Below, in pieces: positions 1 to 7,992 of a stretch of DNA of 64,000 nt (positions are counted from its first letter, which is position 1; each line of letters opens with the position of its first letter). Made by a program: the position numbers and the translations under genes. The notes under the pieces were generated by a model. The model was given only the letters and a program-made list of their open reading frames with translations, had not been told where the DNA came from and did no database searches. The stretch lies in assembly GCF_018327685.1 (NCBI RefSeq), contig NZ_BNEL01000001.1:496001-560000 (forward strand). The letters run 5' to 3'. The stretch comes from Streptomyces sp. TS71-3. GTDB taxonomy: Bacteria; Actinomycetota; Actinomycetes; Streptomycetales; Streptomycetaceae.

Positions 1-491
<491 letters not shown>

Positions 492-673
492 CGGCGTGGT
501 GGAGCCGGGTCAGGAGTGCGGCGAACAGTCGTGTCCGGGCCACCGGACGGCGGGGGTCTCCGGGGCCCGCGCAGGCGCGCGGCAGCGCCCACCCCGTGAA
601 GGGGCCGCCCAAGGGCCGAAGTCCCTGGCGTACGCTGGCACGGTCCGTTCACACCCCTACGAAAGGGACGCCG

Positions 674-1909
674 GTGACCGACCAGGCCGACACCGCTTCC
701 GCGGGCACCCCGGCGGATGTCGACGTGACAGCCGTCCTCCAGCGGGCCGCGGCCGGCGGCCGGATCACGCCAGAGGAAGCCGTCGTCCTCTACCGCGACG
801 CCCCGCTGCACGCCCTCGGCCGGACCGCGGACACCCTCCGCAGGCGCCGCTACGCGGGCACGGAGCACATCGCGACGTACATCATCGAGCGGAACATCAA
901 CTACACCAACGTGTGCGTGACGGCGTGCAAGTTCTGCGCGTTCTACGCGGCGCCGAAGGACACGGACAAGGGCTGGACCCGCGACCTGGACGACATCCTG
1001 CGCCGCTGCGCGGAGACCGTCGAGTTGGGCGGCACCCAGATCATGTTCCAGGGCGGCCACCACCCGGACTACGGCGTGGAGTACTACGAGAAGCACTTCG
1101 CGGCCATCAAGAAGGCGTTCCCCGAGCTGGTGATCCACTCCCTCGGCGCGTCCGAGGTGGAGCACATGGCCCGTATCTCCGGCGTCACCGTCGAAGAGGC
1201 GATCTCCCGCATCCACGCCGCGGGCCTGGACTCGTTCGCGGGGGCGGGCGCGGAGCTGCTGCCCGCCCGGCCGCGCAAGGCCATCGCCCCGCTGAAGGAG
1301 TCCGGCGAGCGCTGGCTGGAGATCATGGAGACCGCGCACGGGCTGGGCGTGGAGTCCACCAGCACGATGCTGATGGGCACCGGCGAGACCAACGCCGAGC
1401 GCATCGAGCACCTGCGCATGATCCGCGACGTACAGGACCGCACGGGCGGCTTCCGCGCCTTCATCCCGTACACCTACCAGCCCGAGAACAACCACCTGAA
1501 GGGCCAGACGCAGGCCACCCTCCTGGAGTACCTGCGCATGATCGCCATCGCGCGGATCTTCCTGGACAACGTCGCCCACATCCAGGGCTCCTGGCTGACC
1601 ACCGGCAAGGAGGTCGGCCAGCTCTCCCTGCACTACGGCGCGGACGACCTCGGCTCGATCATGCTGGAGGAGAACGTGGTCTCCTCCGCGGGCGCCCGGC
1701 ACCGCTCGAACCGGATGGAGATCATCGACCTGATCCGCTCGGCGGGCCGGGTCCCGGCGCAGCGCGCCACCACCTACGAGCACCTCGTCGTGCACGACGA
1801 CCCGGCCGACGACCCCGTCGACGACCGCGTCGTCTCCCACCTCTCCTCCACCGCCCTGGACGGTACGGGGACGGGCCGCCGTTCGCTGAAGCTCGTCGAC
1901 GCCGGCTGA
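674..1909 (+). CDS. mqnC: Cyclic dehypoxanthinyl futalosine synthase MqnC
   Basis: A 411-residue radical SAM enzyme of the futalosine menaquinone pathway; the family cyclises dehypoxanthine futalosine. The CxxxCxxC motif that binds the [4Fe-4S] cluster is visible as C81-VTA-C85-KF-C88, followed by GGTQIMFQGGHHPDYG and, later, IPYTYQPENNHL, both typical of MqnC/MqnE-type proteins. The GTG start at 674 is preceded by a GAAAGGGA Shine-Dalgarno-like stretch (661-668) and gives the usual family length. The frame stays open upstream to base 50, but that part overlaps the aldo/keto reductase. A -10-like TACGCT sits at 631-636. The last 30 or so residues are Asp-rich and probably disordered. Menaquinone is the main quinone in these bacteria, which links this gene to menG and the nuo operon downstream. 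Confidence 0.95.
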   Translation: MTDQADTASAGTPADVDVTAVLQRAAAGGRITPEEAVVLYRDAPLHALGRTADTLRRRRYAGTEHIATYIIERNINYTNVCVTACKFCAFYAAPKDTDKGWTRDLDDILRRCAETVELGGTQIMFQGGHHPDYGVEYYEKHFAAIKKAFPELVIHSLGASEVEHMARISGVTVEEAISRIHAAGLDSFAGAGAELLPARPRKAIAPLKESGERWLEIMETAHGLGVESTSTMLMGTGETNAERIEHLRMIRDVQDRTGGFRAFIPYTYQPENNHLKGQTQATLLEYLRMIAIARIFLDNVAHIQGSWLTTGKEVGQLSLHYGADDLGSIMLEENVVSSAGARHRSNRMEIIDLIRSAGRVPAQRATTYEHLVVHDDPADDPVDDRVVSHLSSTALDGTGTGRRSLKLVDAG

Positions 1910-1931
1910 GCCGGCTGAGCCGGGTTGCCCA

Positions 1932-2066
1932 CTGACCCGTGTCACGTGCTGATCCAGGTCGCCTGCTGACCCGGGTCGGCCCCTGACTCGGGTCGTCCGC
2001 TGGCCCAGGTCGCCCCTGCCCCAGGTCGTCTGCTGACCCGGATGGCCCGCTGACCCGGGCGTCCGG
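1932..2066. repeat. Degenerate 17-bp tandem repeat, 8 units
   Basis: Units begin CTGA or CTGC/CTGG at 1932, 1949, 1966, 1983, 2000, 2016, 2033 and 2050; the spacing is 17 bp except for one 16-bp step. The consensus is roughly CTGACCCGGGTCGCCCG. A 17-bp period is not a codon multiple and the array lies between mqnC and menG, so it is not coding. Each unit contains a short self-complementary CCCGGGTC or CCAGGTC core. Function unknown. Confidence 0.85.
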
Positions 2067-2131
2067 CGGGCCCGGGAACCCGGCGGCCCGCCGGGGAGGC
2101 GGTGGGCCACCGGGATCGGGCGGGCGGTCCG

Positions 2132-2137
2132 TATGCT
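2132..2137 (+). promoter_or_regulatory. -10 element of menG, consistent with a leaderless mRNA
   Basis: TATGCT matches the actinobacterial -10 pattern TANNNT and ends 6 bases before the GTG of menG. The start codon would therefore lie at or next to the transcription start, as in a leaderless transcript. No Shine-Dalgarno sequence precedes the GTG, which agrees. No clear -35 hexamer is visible. Confidence 0.5.
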
Positions 2138-2143
2138 GGGCCC

Positions 2144-2839
2144 GTGACCCGCGCATCCCTGGACAAGCAGCCGCACGAAGTCGCCTCGATGTTCGACGAC
2201 GTCGCGGAGCGCTACGACCTCACCAACGACGTGCTGTCCCTCGGCCAGACCCGGCTCTGGCGCCGGGAGGTGGCCAGAGCCGTCGACGCCGGGCCCGCGC
2301 AGAAGGTTCTCGACCTCGCCGCGGGCACGGCCACCTCCTCGCTGCCGTTCACCCGCACCGGCGCGTACGTCGTGCCGTGCGACTTCTCGACCGGCATGCT
2401 GCGGGTCGGCAAGCAGCGCAACCCCTGGCTGCCGTTCACGGCGGGCGACGCGACCCGGCTGCCGTTCAGGGACGACGTCTTCGACGCCGTCACGGTCTCC
2501 TTCGGGCTGCGGAACGTCCACGACACCGACGCGGCCCTTCAAGAGCTGTACCGCGTGACGAAGCCGGGCGGCCGCGTGGTGATCTGCGAGTTCTCGCACC
2601 CGACGTGGGCGCCGCTGCGCACCGTCTACAGCGAGTACCTGATGCGTGCGCTGCCGCCGGTGGCGCGTGGCGTGTCGTCCAACCCCGACGCGTACGTCTA
2701 CCTCGCCGAGTCCATCCGCGCCTGGCCCGACCAGCCCGCGCTGGCCCAGCGGCTGCTCAAGAGCGGCTGGTCCAAGGTGGCCTGGCGGAACCTGACCGGC
2801 GGAATCGTGGCCCTGCACCGGGGCTTCAAGCAGGGCTGA
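2144..2839 (+). CDS. menG: Demethylmenaquinone methyltransferase (UbiE/MenG family)
   Basis: A 231-residue class I SAM-dependent methyltransferase. SAM motif I reads VLDLAAGTA (residues 55-63), followed by [11 protein letters not shown] and [15 protein letters not shown], which are hallmarks of the UbiE/MenG family; a C-terminal segment [11 protein letters not shown] also fits. The family adds the ring methyl group that turns demethylmenaquinone into menaquinone, the last aromatic-ring step. The GTG at 2144 lies directly behind a -10 hexamer and gives the normal length; an upstream ATG in the same frame (2102) would add 14 residues unrelated to the family. Together with mqnC this forms a quinone-synthesis neighbourhood upstream of complex I. 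Confidence 0.93.
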   Translation: MTRASLDKQPHEVASMFDDVAERYDLTNDVLSLGQTRLWRREVARAVDAGPAQKVLDLAAGTATSSLPFTRTGAYVVPCDFSTGMLRVGKQRNPWLPFTAGDATRLPFRDDVFDAVTVSFGLRNVHDTDAALQELYRVTKPGGRVVICEFSHPTWAPLRTVYSEYLMRALPPVARGVSSNPDAYVYLAESIRAWPDQPALAQRLLKSGWSKVAWRNLTGGIVALHRGFKQG

Positions 2840-2934
2840 CGGCCCCGTACCGGGCCGGCGCCGCCGGCCCGCACAACCCCGGGCCGCCCGGGCCCCCGCC
2901 GCCTCCTGCATGACGGAGCGAACGGAGCGATCCG

Positions 2935-4890
2935 ATGGCGTCGTACTGCGCACACTGCCGGACCCGGCTTCCCGACGAGACCCGCACCTGCGCGGAGTGC
3001 GCGCCCCGGCCCGCTCCGGACCCGCATGTTCCGGACTCGCGTGCGCCGGACTCGCGTGCGCCGGATCCACACGTTCCGGACTCGCGCTCCCGGGACTCCC
3101 GCTCCCGGGGCTCGCGCGCACTGGTCCCGCCCACCTCGCCGCGGCCCGCGCAGTCGCATCCCGCCACGCAACCCCCGCTCCGCGCCCCACAACCGCCACA
3201 CCCCGCCAAGCCTCCCCCCGCCTCCGGGTCGCATCCCGCCGCCCCGCCACCCCCGCACCCCGTCGTGCCGCCGCCGGCCCATGCGCCCGGCGCGCCTCCG
3301 GTTCCGACGCCCGCGCCTCGGGGGCTGCCCGCCCGGGTGCAGCCAGGATCCGGACATCGGGCCGGACCCGGCGGGGCCCGTCCGCCCTCCCCGGCCGGGG
3401 CGTTCCTCGGGCGGGTCCTGGGCGGGGACTGGGCCGGGGCCGCCCGTGCCGCGCTGTGGCCGGTGGGCGGCGTCCTGGTCGCCGCCGTGGCGGTGGCGGT
3501 TCCGGCGTACGGGCAGCGGGACGGAGCGGAACTCATCGACTTCGGCACCCGGCTGCGCCTCGCCCTCGCCCTGCTTCTCCAGGCCGTCGGCGGCGGCTTC
3601 GAGGTGCACGGTCTTGAGCACCCGGGCCACGGAGTCGTCCTGCGGCTCGACGGCGGAAGTTCCCTCTCCCTCGTCCCCATGACCGTCACCGCCCTGTGGA
3701 TCGCGGCGCTCCTCCTGGGCCTGCGCGGCCTGCGCGCCCGCCTGCCGCTGCGCGCCCCGGGCCCGCGGTCGGCGGCCGGCAGCGGCACGGCGGGTCCCGC
3801 GCCCCGAACGGCGGGCCTGGAGGCGGCCGTCCGGGTCGCGGCAGTGGTGAGCGGGTCCACCCTGGCGCTGGAGCTGTGCGCGCAGCCGACCGTGCTGGGT
3901 GTCCGGTTCTCGTCCTCGCCGGTGTTCGGGGCGCTGGGCGCGCTGTTCCTGAGCCTGGCCGTCTCCACCGCCGTGCTGCACCGCGGGGAGGCCGCCTGGT
4001 GGCTGGGCAGCCGGCCCAGGATCCGGACACTGCTACGCGCGACGACCACCGCCCTGCGTGCCCTCGGCGCCGTCCTGGCGCTCGGCTCCGCCGCCGCGTA
4101 CCTCGCCCTCACGCAGGTGGACGACCTGGGCCGGGCGCTCAACCTTCCGGACACCGGCGCCTCGCCGGAACTCGTCGCGCTGCTGGTGCTGCCCAACCTG
4201 GGCGTGGCGGCGCTCGGCATCGGCTGGGGCGCACCCGTACGGGCGACGGCGGGCGGCAGTTCGACGTACGGAGGGGGCTACGAGAGCGGGTACTTCGGCC
4301 TCGCCAAGCTCGCCGAGGCGGCGGGCCCGGGCGCGGTGACGGGCGCCATGGCCCTCGGCCTGGCAAGCGCGCTGGTGGTCGGCACGCTCGCGGCACGCCG
4401 CAGCAAGGGCCGAGGGGAGCGACTGCTCGCCACGGGCGTCTTCTTCGCCCTGTTCCTGCTTCTGGCCGCCCTCAGCGGCGCGGGCGTCCAGGCGCAGGGC
4501 ACCGCGTCCGCCCACGGGGCGAGCGGCACCGGCGGCGCGACCGTGGCCCTGCACCTCCCGGACACCCTGCTCGCCGTCCTGCCCTGGCTGATCGGCGCCG
4601 TCATCGCGGGCCCCTGGCTGGCATGGTGGACCGGGTCGCCGCCACCTCCCCGTGGGCCCGCACCGTCCCGTACGACGGAGCAGGCCCCCGCCGCCGCGAC
4701 GATCCCGTCCCCGGCCGCCCCACCCGACGGCGCCCCACGCCCCCGGCCCCGCAGCCCCGCCGTCATCTGGCTCGCCTCACTCGCGGCCGCGTTGCTCCTG
4801 GGCTCCGCCGTGGCAGCAGGCGCCTTCCTCTGGCAGAACCAGCAGGCAGGCGCCGAGAGCACCCACTCGGGGCCTGAGGCCCGCCCCTGA
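2935..4890 (+). CDS. Polytopic membrane protein with N-terminal zinc ribbon (streptophobe-like)
   Basis: A 651-residue protein beginning MASYCAHCRTRLPDETRTCAEC, which has CxxC...CxxC spacing like a zinc-ribbon knuckle. Then comes a Pro/Arg/Ser-rich linker (about residues 24-145) with repeated APDSR/VPDSR units, and then roughly 9-11 hydrophobic segments. The family looks actinobacterial; I believe it is what NCBI calls 'streptophobe', but that is recognition by style, not a search. No catalytic motif is visible. The ATG start is supported by GGAG at 2924-2927, seven bases upstream. It is convergent with the next gene and separated from it by a strong hairpin. The function is unknown; the ribbon could bind a metal or a partner at the inner face of the membrane. 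Confidence 0.75.
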   Translation: MASYCAHCRTRLPDETRTCAECAPRPAPDPHVPDSRAPDSRAPDPHVPDSRSRDSRSRGSRALVPPTSPRPAQSHPATQPPLRAPQPPHPAKPPPASGSHPAAPPPPHPVVPPPAHAPGAPPVPTPAPRGLPARVQPGSGHRAGPGGARPPSPAGAFLGRVLGGDWAGAARAALWPVGGVLVAAVAVAVPAYGQRDGAELIDFGTRLRLALALLLQAVGGGFEVHGLEHPGHGVVLRLDGGSSLSLVPMTVTALWIAALLLGLRGLRARLPLRAPGPRSAAGSGTAGPAPRTAGLEAAVRVAAVVSGSTLALELCAQPTVLGVRFSSSPVFGALGALFLSLAVSTAVLHRGEAAWWLGSRPRIRTLLRATTTALRALGAVLALGSAAAYLALTQVDDLGRALNLPDTGASPELVALLVLPNLGVAALGIGWGAPVRATAGGSSTYGGGYESGYFGLAKLAEAAGPGAVTGAMALGLASALVVGTLAARRSKGRGERLLATGVFFALFLLLAALSGAGVQAQGTASAHGASGTGGATVALHLPDTLLAVLPWLIGAVIAGPWLAWWTGSPPPPRGPAPSRTTEQAPAAATIPSPAAPPDGAPRPRPRSPAVIWLASLAAALLLGSAVAAGAFLWQNQQAGAESTHSGPEARP

Positions 4891-4918
4891 AGGGGGAGTG
4901 TCCGGGGCCCTGAAGGAA

Positions 4919-4939
4919 CCGGGGTCTCCGGAGCCCCGG
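4919..4939. terminator. Bidirectional terminator hairpin between convergent genes
   Basis: CCGGGG (4919-4924) pairs with CCCCGG (4934-4939), and the interior CTCC/GGAG also pairs with one bulged T, giving a nearly continuous GC stem. It lies in the 59-base gap between two convergent genes. There is no U-tract, as is common in Streptomyces. Confidence 0.6.
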
Positions 4940-4949
4940 GGCCGCCTCG

Positions 4950-5633
4950 TCAGTCGCCCGCAGGCAGGCCCGGGTGCCTGCGCAGCAGCCACTGCCCGAA
5001 CGACCGCCGCGGGGGCCGCACCACGACGCGGCCGAAGCTCTTGCTGCCCACCAGCTCCACCCGTAGCGTGATCGGCGTCCCGTGATCCGGATCCGGAGCC
5101 GGAGCCTGACGGACGTCGAGCTTGCTGAACTCCAGTGCCAGGGCGTCGGCGTCGACCACGATGCCCGGCCTGGTGATCAGGGTCAGGCTCTTGCCGCGCA
5201 TGTCCATGTCGATCTGCAAGGTGTCCTGCGTGATCACGGCCTGGGTGAAGTCGAGCGTCACCTCGCACCACTCCACCCTGAGTTCCAGCCTGCGCGGCAA
5301 CACCCAGCGTCCCCCGCGCTCGACCGCACTGAACCTCCGCTCGATCCGGAGCACGTCCTTGACCTCCGCCGCGGTCGGGCCGGCCGAGGCGGAGACGGGC
5401 GGCAGGTCGGCGGTGAGCGGAGCGAGCTCGCCGACGGTCCGCGCCGACAGGGCGGCCTCCAGCCGCTCGTCCAACTCGTCCGCCGTCAGCAGGCCTTCCC
5501 CCGCCGCGACACGCAGTACGTCCACCACGCGGTCCCGATCCGCGTGAGAGGCGCGCAGGCCGGGGGACGGGCGCAGCTCGGGCGACGAGCCGGGGCCGGA
5601 GCGCTTACCGGTGGGCGAGGTCTCTCCCGACAT
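4950..5633 (-). CDS. DUF1707 domain protein
   Basis: A 227-residue soluble protein. Residues about 28-80 (ASHADRDRVVDVLRVAAGEG, then LTADELDERLEAAL and TVGELAPLTADLP) match the DUF1707 helical domain common in actinobacteria. The C-terminal half is beta-rich (LELRVEWCEVTLDFTQAV and following strands), resembling the head of cell-wall-stress response proteins (DUF2154-like). There is no membrane segment. The ATG at 5633 follows GGACGGAAG; an in-frame ATG 33 bases further upstream (5666) is possible. The role is unknown. DUF1707 proteins often sit near regulators or envelope genes, but nothing here fixes a function. Confidence 0.8.
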   Translation of the reverse strand: MSGETSPTGKRSGPGSSPELRPSPGLRASHADRDRVVDVLRVAAGEGLLTADELDERLEAALSARTVGELAPLTADLPPVSASAGPTAAEVKDVLRIERRFSAVERGGRWVLPRRLELRVEWCEVTLDFTQAVITQDTLQIDMDMRGKSLTLITRPGIVVDADALALEFSKLDVRQAPAPDPDHGTPITLRVELVGSKSFGRVVVRPPRRSFGQWLLRRHPGLPAGD

Positions 5634-5713
5634 GCTTCCGTCCTGGTCGTGTCGACACGTCTTCACGCGGTGCGGCCAGGGCCACCACCGACGCGACTGC
5701 GAGACTAACGCTA

Positions 5714-5723
5714 TATCGCGATA
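5714..5723. promoter_or_regulatory. Perfect 10-bp palindrome upstream of the DUF1707 gene
   Basis: TATCGCGATA is a perfect palindrome inside the only AT-rich patch (5703-5730) of the gap between the two minus-strand genes. Its position about 80 bases upstream of the DUF1707 start fits an operator overlapping a promoter. The cognate regulator is unknown. Confidence 0.4.
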
Positions 5724-5800
5724 CGCAATCCCGGCCAGGGTGCGTCCGGGCCAGGGCGCGTCCGGGCCGGGGCAGTTCGGGGCCCGGGCGCGTCCGGGCC

Positions 5801-5854
5801 CTACAACCGGAGCCGGAACTACAACCGGAACCGGAACTACAACCGGAGCCGGAA
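5801..5854. repeat. 18-bp tandem repeat, 3 units, running through a stop codon
   Basis: Units CTACAACCGGAGCCGGAA (5801-5818, 5837-5854) and CTACAACCGGAACCGGAA (5819-5836) form a perfect 18-bp period. The complement of the stop codon of the GNAT gene (CTA at 5837-5839) is the start of the third unit. The two further units therefore place two more in-frame TAG codons downstream. Confidence 0.85.
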
Positions 5855-6352
5855 CCGCAACCCCCGCCGATCCGACCCCGGCATCCCGAACCGCTCCTCC
5901 ACCTCCATCCCGAGCCGCCGCGTCACCGCGATGGACCGCTCGTTGCGGACGTCGACCATGGCGACCACGCTGGGCACCCCCGTGGCCCGCAGGCGCTCAA
6001 GGGCGGCGCGCGCCGCGGCCGTCGCGTACCCCTTCCCCCAGTGCGCGCGCCCGAGCCGCCAGCCGAGCTCGATCTCGCCCACCGGCCCCCATTCGAGGTG
6101 CGGCCAGGGCTGTGCGCCGGCGAAGCCGAGCACCTCGTCGTCCTCGCCGAGCAGCGTCCAGAAGCAGAAGCCGTGCTCGGCGTCGTGCTTGCGCTGGCGC
6201 GCGGTCAGCTCCTCGTAGACGGACAGCTCGGCGGAGGCGCCCCCGTGGAATTCCATGACGTCGGGGTCGTCGAAGACGCCGTGCCAGGCGAAGGCGTCCT
6301 CGTGGGTGGGTACGCGCAGACGTACGGCAGGCGGGACGCGGTGTTCCGTCAC
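5837..6352 (-). CDS. GNAT-family N-acetyltransferase
   Basis: A 171-residue GNAT fold protein (acetyltransf_3/RimJ-like). The sequence shows LRVPTHEDAFAWHGVF at the N-terminus, FWTLLGEDDEVLGFAG in the central strands, the acetyl-CoA pyrophosphate loop LGRAHWGKGYATAA (Q/RxxGxG/A type), and VRNERSIAVTRRLGM, the usual DxxNxxSxxxxxKxGF-like element. Members acetylate small molecules or protein N-termini; the substrate is unknown. The GTG at 6352 has a GAAGGG motif 8 bases upstream. An ATG at 6400 would extend into the promoter of the divergent reductase. The last codons come from the 18-bp repeat array, giving the tail RFRLRL. Confidence 0.85.
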   Translation of the reverse strand: MTEHRVPPAVRLRVPTHEDAFAWHGVFDDPDVMEFHGGASAELSVYEELTARQRKHDAEHGFCFWTLLGEDDEVLGFAGAQPWPHLEWGPVGEIELGWRLGRAHWGKGYATAAARAALERLRATGVPSVVAMVDVRNERSIAVTRRLGMEVEERFGMPGSDRRGLRFRLRL

Positions 6353-6388
6353 GGGCAGCCCTTCGGTCGGACGATCGGCTCTCCTGCA

Positions 6389-6394
6389 TAGACT
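6389..6394 (+). promoter_or_regulatory. Candidate -10 element for the geranylgeranyl reductase gene
   Basis: TAGACT fits the TANNNT pattern and lies 57 bases upstream of the GTG at 6451. No convincing -35 hexamer is seen. The region is shared with the divergent GNAT gene. Confidence 0.4.
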
Positions 6395-6450
6395 GCCCAT
6401 GTCCCGTGCCGTCCGGCACACAGATTTCGAAGCCCAGGGGAGCCCCCGCC

Positions 6451-7734
6451 GTGACCGAGCCCCTCTCCGAACACACCGCCGATGTGATCGTCGTCGGCGC
6501 CGGGCCCGCCGGCTCCACCACCGCGTACCACCTGGCCAAGGCCGGCCTCGACGTGCTGCTGCTGGAGAAGACGGCGTTCCCGCGCGAGAAGGTCTGCGGC
6601 GACGGCCTCACCCCGCGCGCGGTCAAGCAACTCGTCGGCATGGGCATCGACGTGTCGGAGGAGGCCGGCTGGCTGCGGAACAAGGGCCTGCGGATCATCG
6701 GCGGCGGCGTACGGCTGGAGCTGGACTGGCCGGATCTCGCCTCGTTCCCGGACTACGGCCTCGTCCGCAGGCGGGACGACTTCGACGAGCAGCTCGCCCG
6801 GCAGGCGCAGAAGGCGGGCGCCCGGCTGTACGAGCGGTGCAACGTCGGTGAGCCGATCACCGACGACCGCACCGGCCGGATCACGGGCGTACGCGCGAAG
6901 CTGGGCGAGGAGAAGACCCCGGTCACGTTCCACGCCCCGCTGGTGGTCGCGGCGGACGGCAACTCCACCCGCCTCTCCCTCGGCATGGGCCTGCACCGCC
7001 GCGAGGACCGCCCGATGGGCGTCGCGGTGCGCACCTACTTCACCTCGCCGCGTCACAGTGACGACTACCTGGAGTCCTGGCTGGAGCTGTGGGACCGGCG
7101 CGGCGCCCGGGAGCGGCTGCTGCCCGGGTACGGCTGGATCTTCGGCATGGGCGACGGCACCTCCAACGTCGGCCTCGGCGTGCTCAACACCTCCACGTCC
7201 TTCAAGGAGCTGGACTGGCGCGAGGTGCTCAGGACGTGGTGCGCCTCGATGCCCGAGGACTGGGGCTACACGCCGGACAACATGACGGGCCCGATCCGCG
7301 GCGCCGCACTCCCCATGGCCTTCAACCGCCAGCCGCACTACACCAAGGGCCTGCTGCTCGTCGGTGACGCGGGCGGCCTGGTGAACCCGTTCAACGGCGA
7401 GGGCATCGCGTACGCGATGGAATCCGGCCAGATCGCCGCGGACGTCATCGTCCAGGCGCACGCCCGCTCCACCTCGGCCCAGCGCGAACTGGCCCTGCGC
7501 AACTACCCGAAGATCCTCAAGGACACCTACGGCGGCTACTACACGCTGGGCCGGATCTTCGTGAAGCTCATCGGCAACCCCAAGGTGATGAAGATCGGCG
7601 CCCAGCACGGCCTGACCCACCCGCTCCTGATGAAGTTCACCCTCAAGATGCTCGCCAACCTCACGGACCCCACGGGCGGCGACAGCATGGACCGCATCAT
7701 CAACGGCCTGACGAAGATCGCCCCGAAGGCCTGA
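6451..7734 (+). CDS. Geranylgeranyl reductase family FAD oxidoreductase (MenJ-like)
   Basis: A 427-residue flavoprotein. The FAD-binding Rossmann motif is VIVVGAGPAGSTTAYHLAK (G16-A-G18-P-A-G21), followed by the family signature EKTAFPREKVCGDGLTPR and, near the C-terminus, LLLVGDAGGLVNPFNGEGI, the second FAD motif. The family reduces isoprenoid double bonds; the mycobacterial member MenJ saturates one unit of the menaquinone side chain. Streptomycetes contain partly hydrogenated MK-9, so the same role is likely here; that is inference from family and from neighbours mqnC, menG and nuo. The GTG start is supported by AGGGGAG at 6436-6442. Confidence 0.88.
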   Translation: MTEPLSEHTADVIVVGAGPAGSTTAYHLAKAGLDVLLLEKTAFPREKVCGDGLTPRAVKQLVGMGIDVSEEAGWLRNKGLRIIGGGVRLELDWPDLASFPDYGLVRRRDDFDEQLARQAQKAGARLYERCNVGEPITDDRTGRITGVRAKLGEEKTPVTFHAPLVVAADGNSTRLSLGMGLHRREDRPMGVAVRTYFTSPRHSDDYLESWLELWDRRGARERLLPGYGWIFGMGDGTSNVGLGVLNTSTSFKELDWREVLRTWCASMPEDWGYTPDNMTGPIRGAALPMAFNRQPHYTKGLLLVGDAGGLVNPFNGEGIAYAMESGQIAADVIVQAHARSTSAQRELALRNYPKILKDTYGGYYTLGRIFVKLIGNPKVMKIGAQHGLTHPLLMKFTLKMLANLTDPTGGDSMDRIINGLTKIAPKA

Positions 7735-7992
7735 GCGGGCGCCTTGGGCGCGGAACCCGCGGGGCGACGGGCAGTAGGCACATCGTGGTTCCCGCTGTGC
7801 GCTCACCATCACCCCACGGACATGGCTTAGCCCTCACGGCTGCTGTCAGCGTGGTTCCCGGGCGCCCGTCCAGAGCTCTACAGCGTCGGCACGCGCGGGA
7901 GTTCGGAGCCTCGAACGGAGTGTGAGGGTGCTGTGGGCGGCCCGTCGTGCGGGCTTCCGCAACGGCCCGGCGCCGCCGTACCTTCCGTGCCC

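Noticed and set aside
5640..5836. Coding start of the DUF1707 protein at the further upstream ATG (5666)
   Set aside because: The ATG at 5633 has the better ribosome site; the longer version adds only 11 residues of uncertain value.
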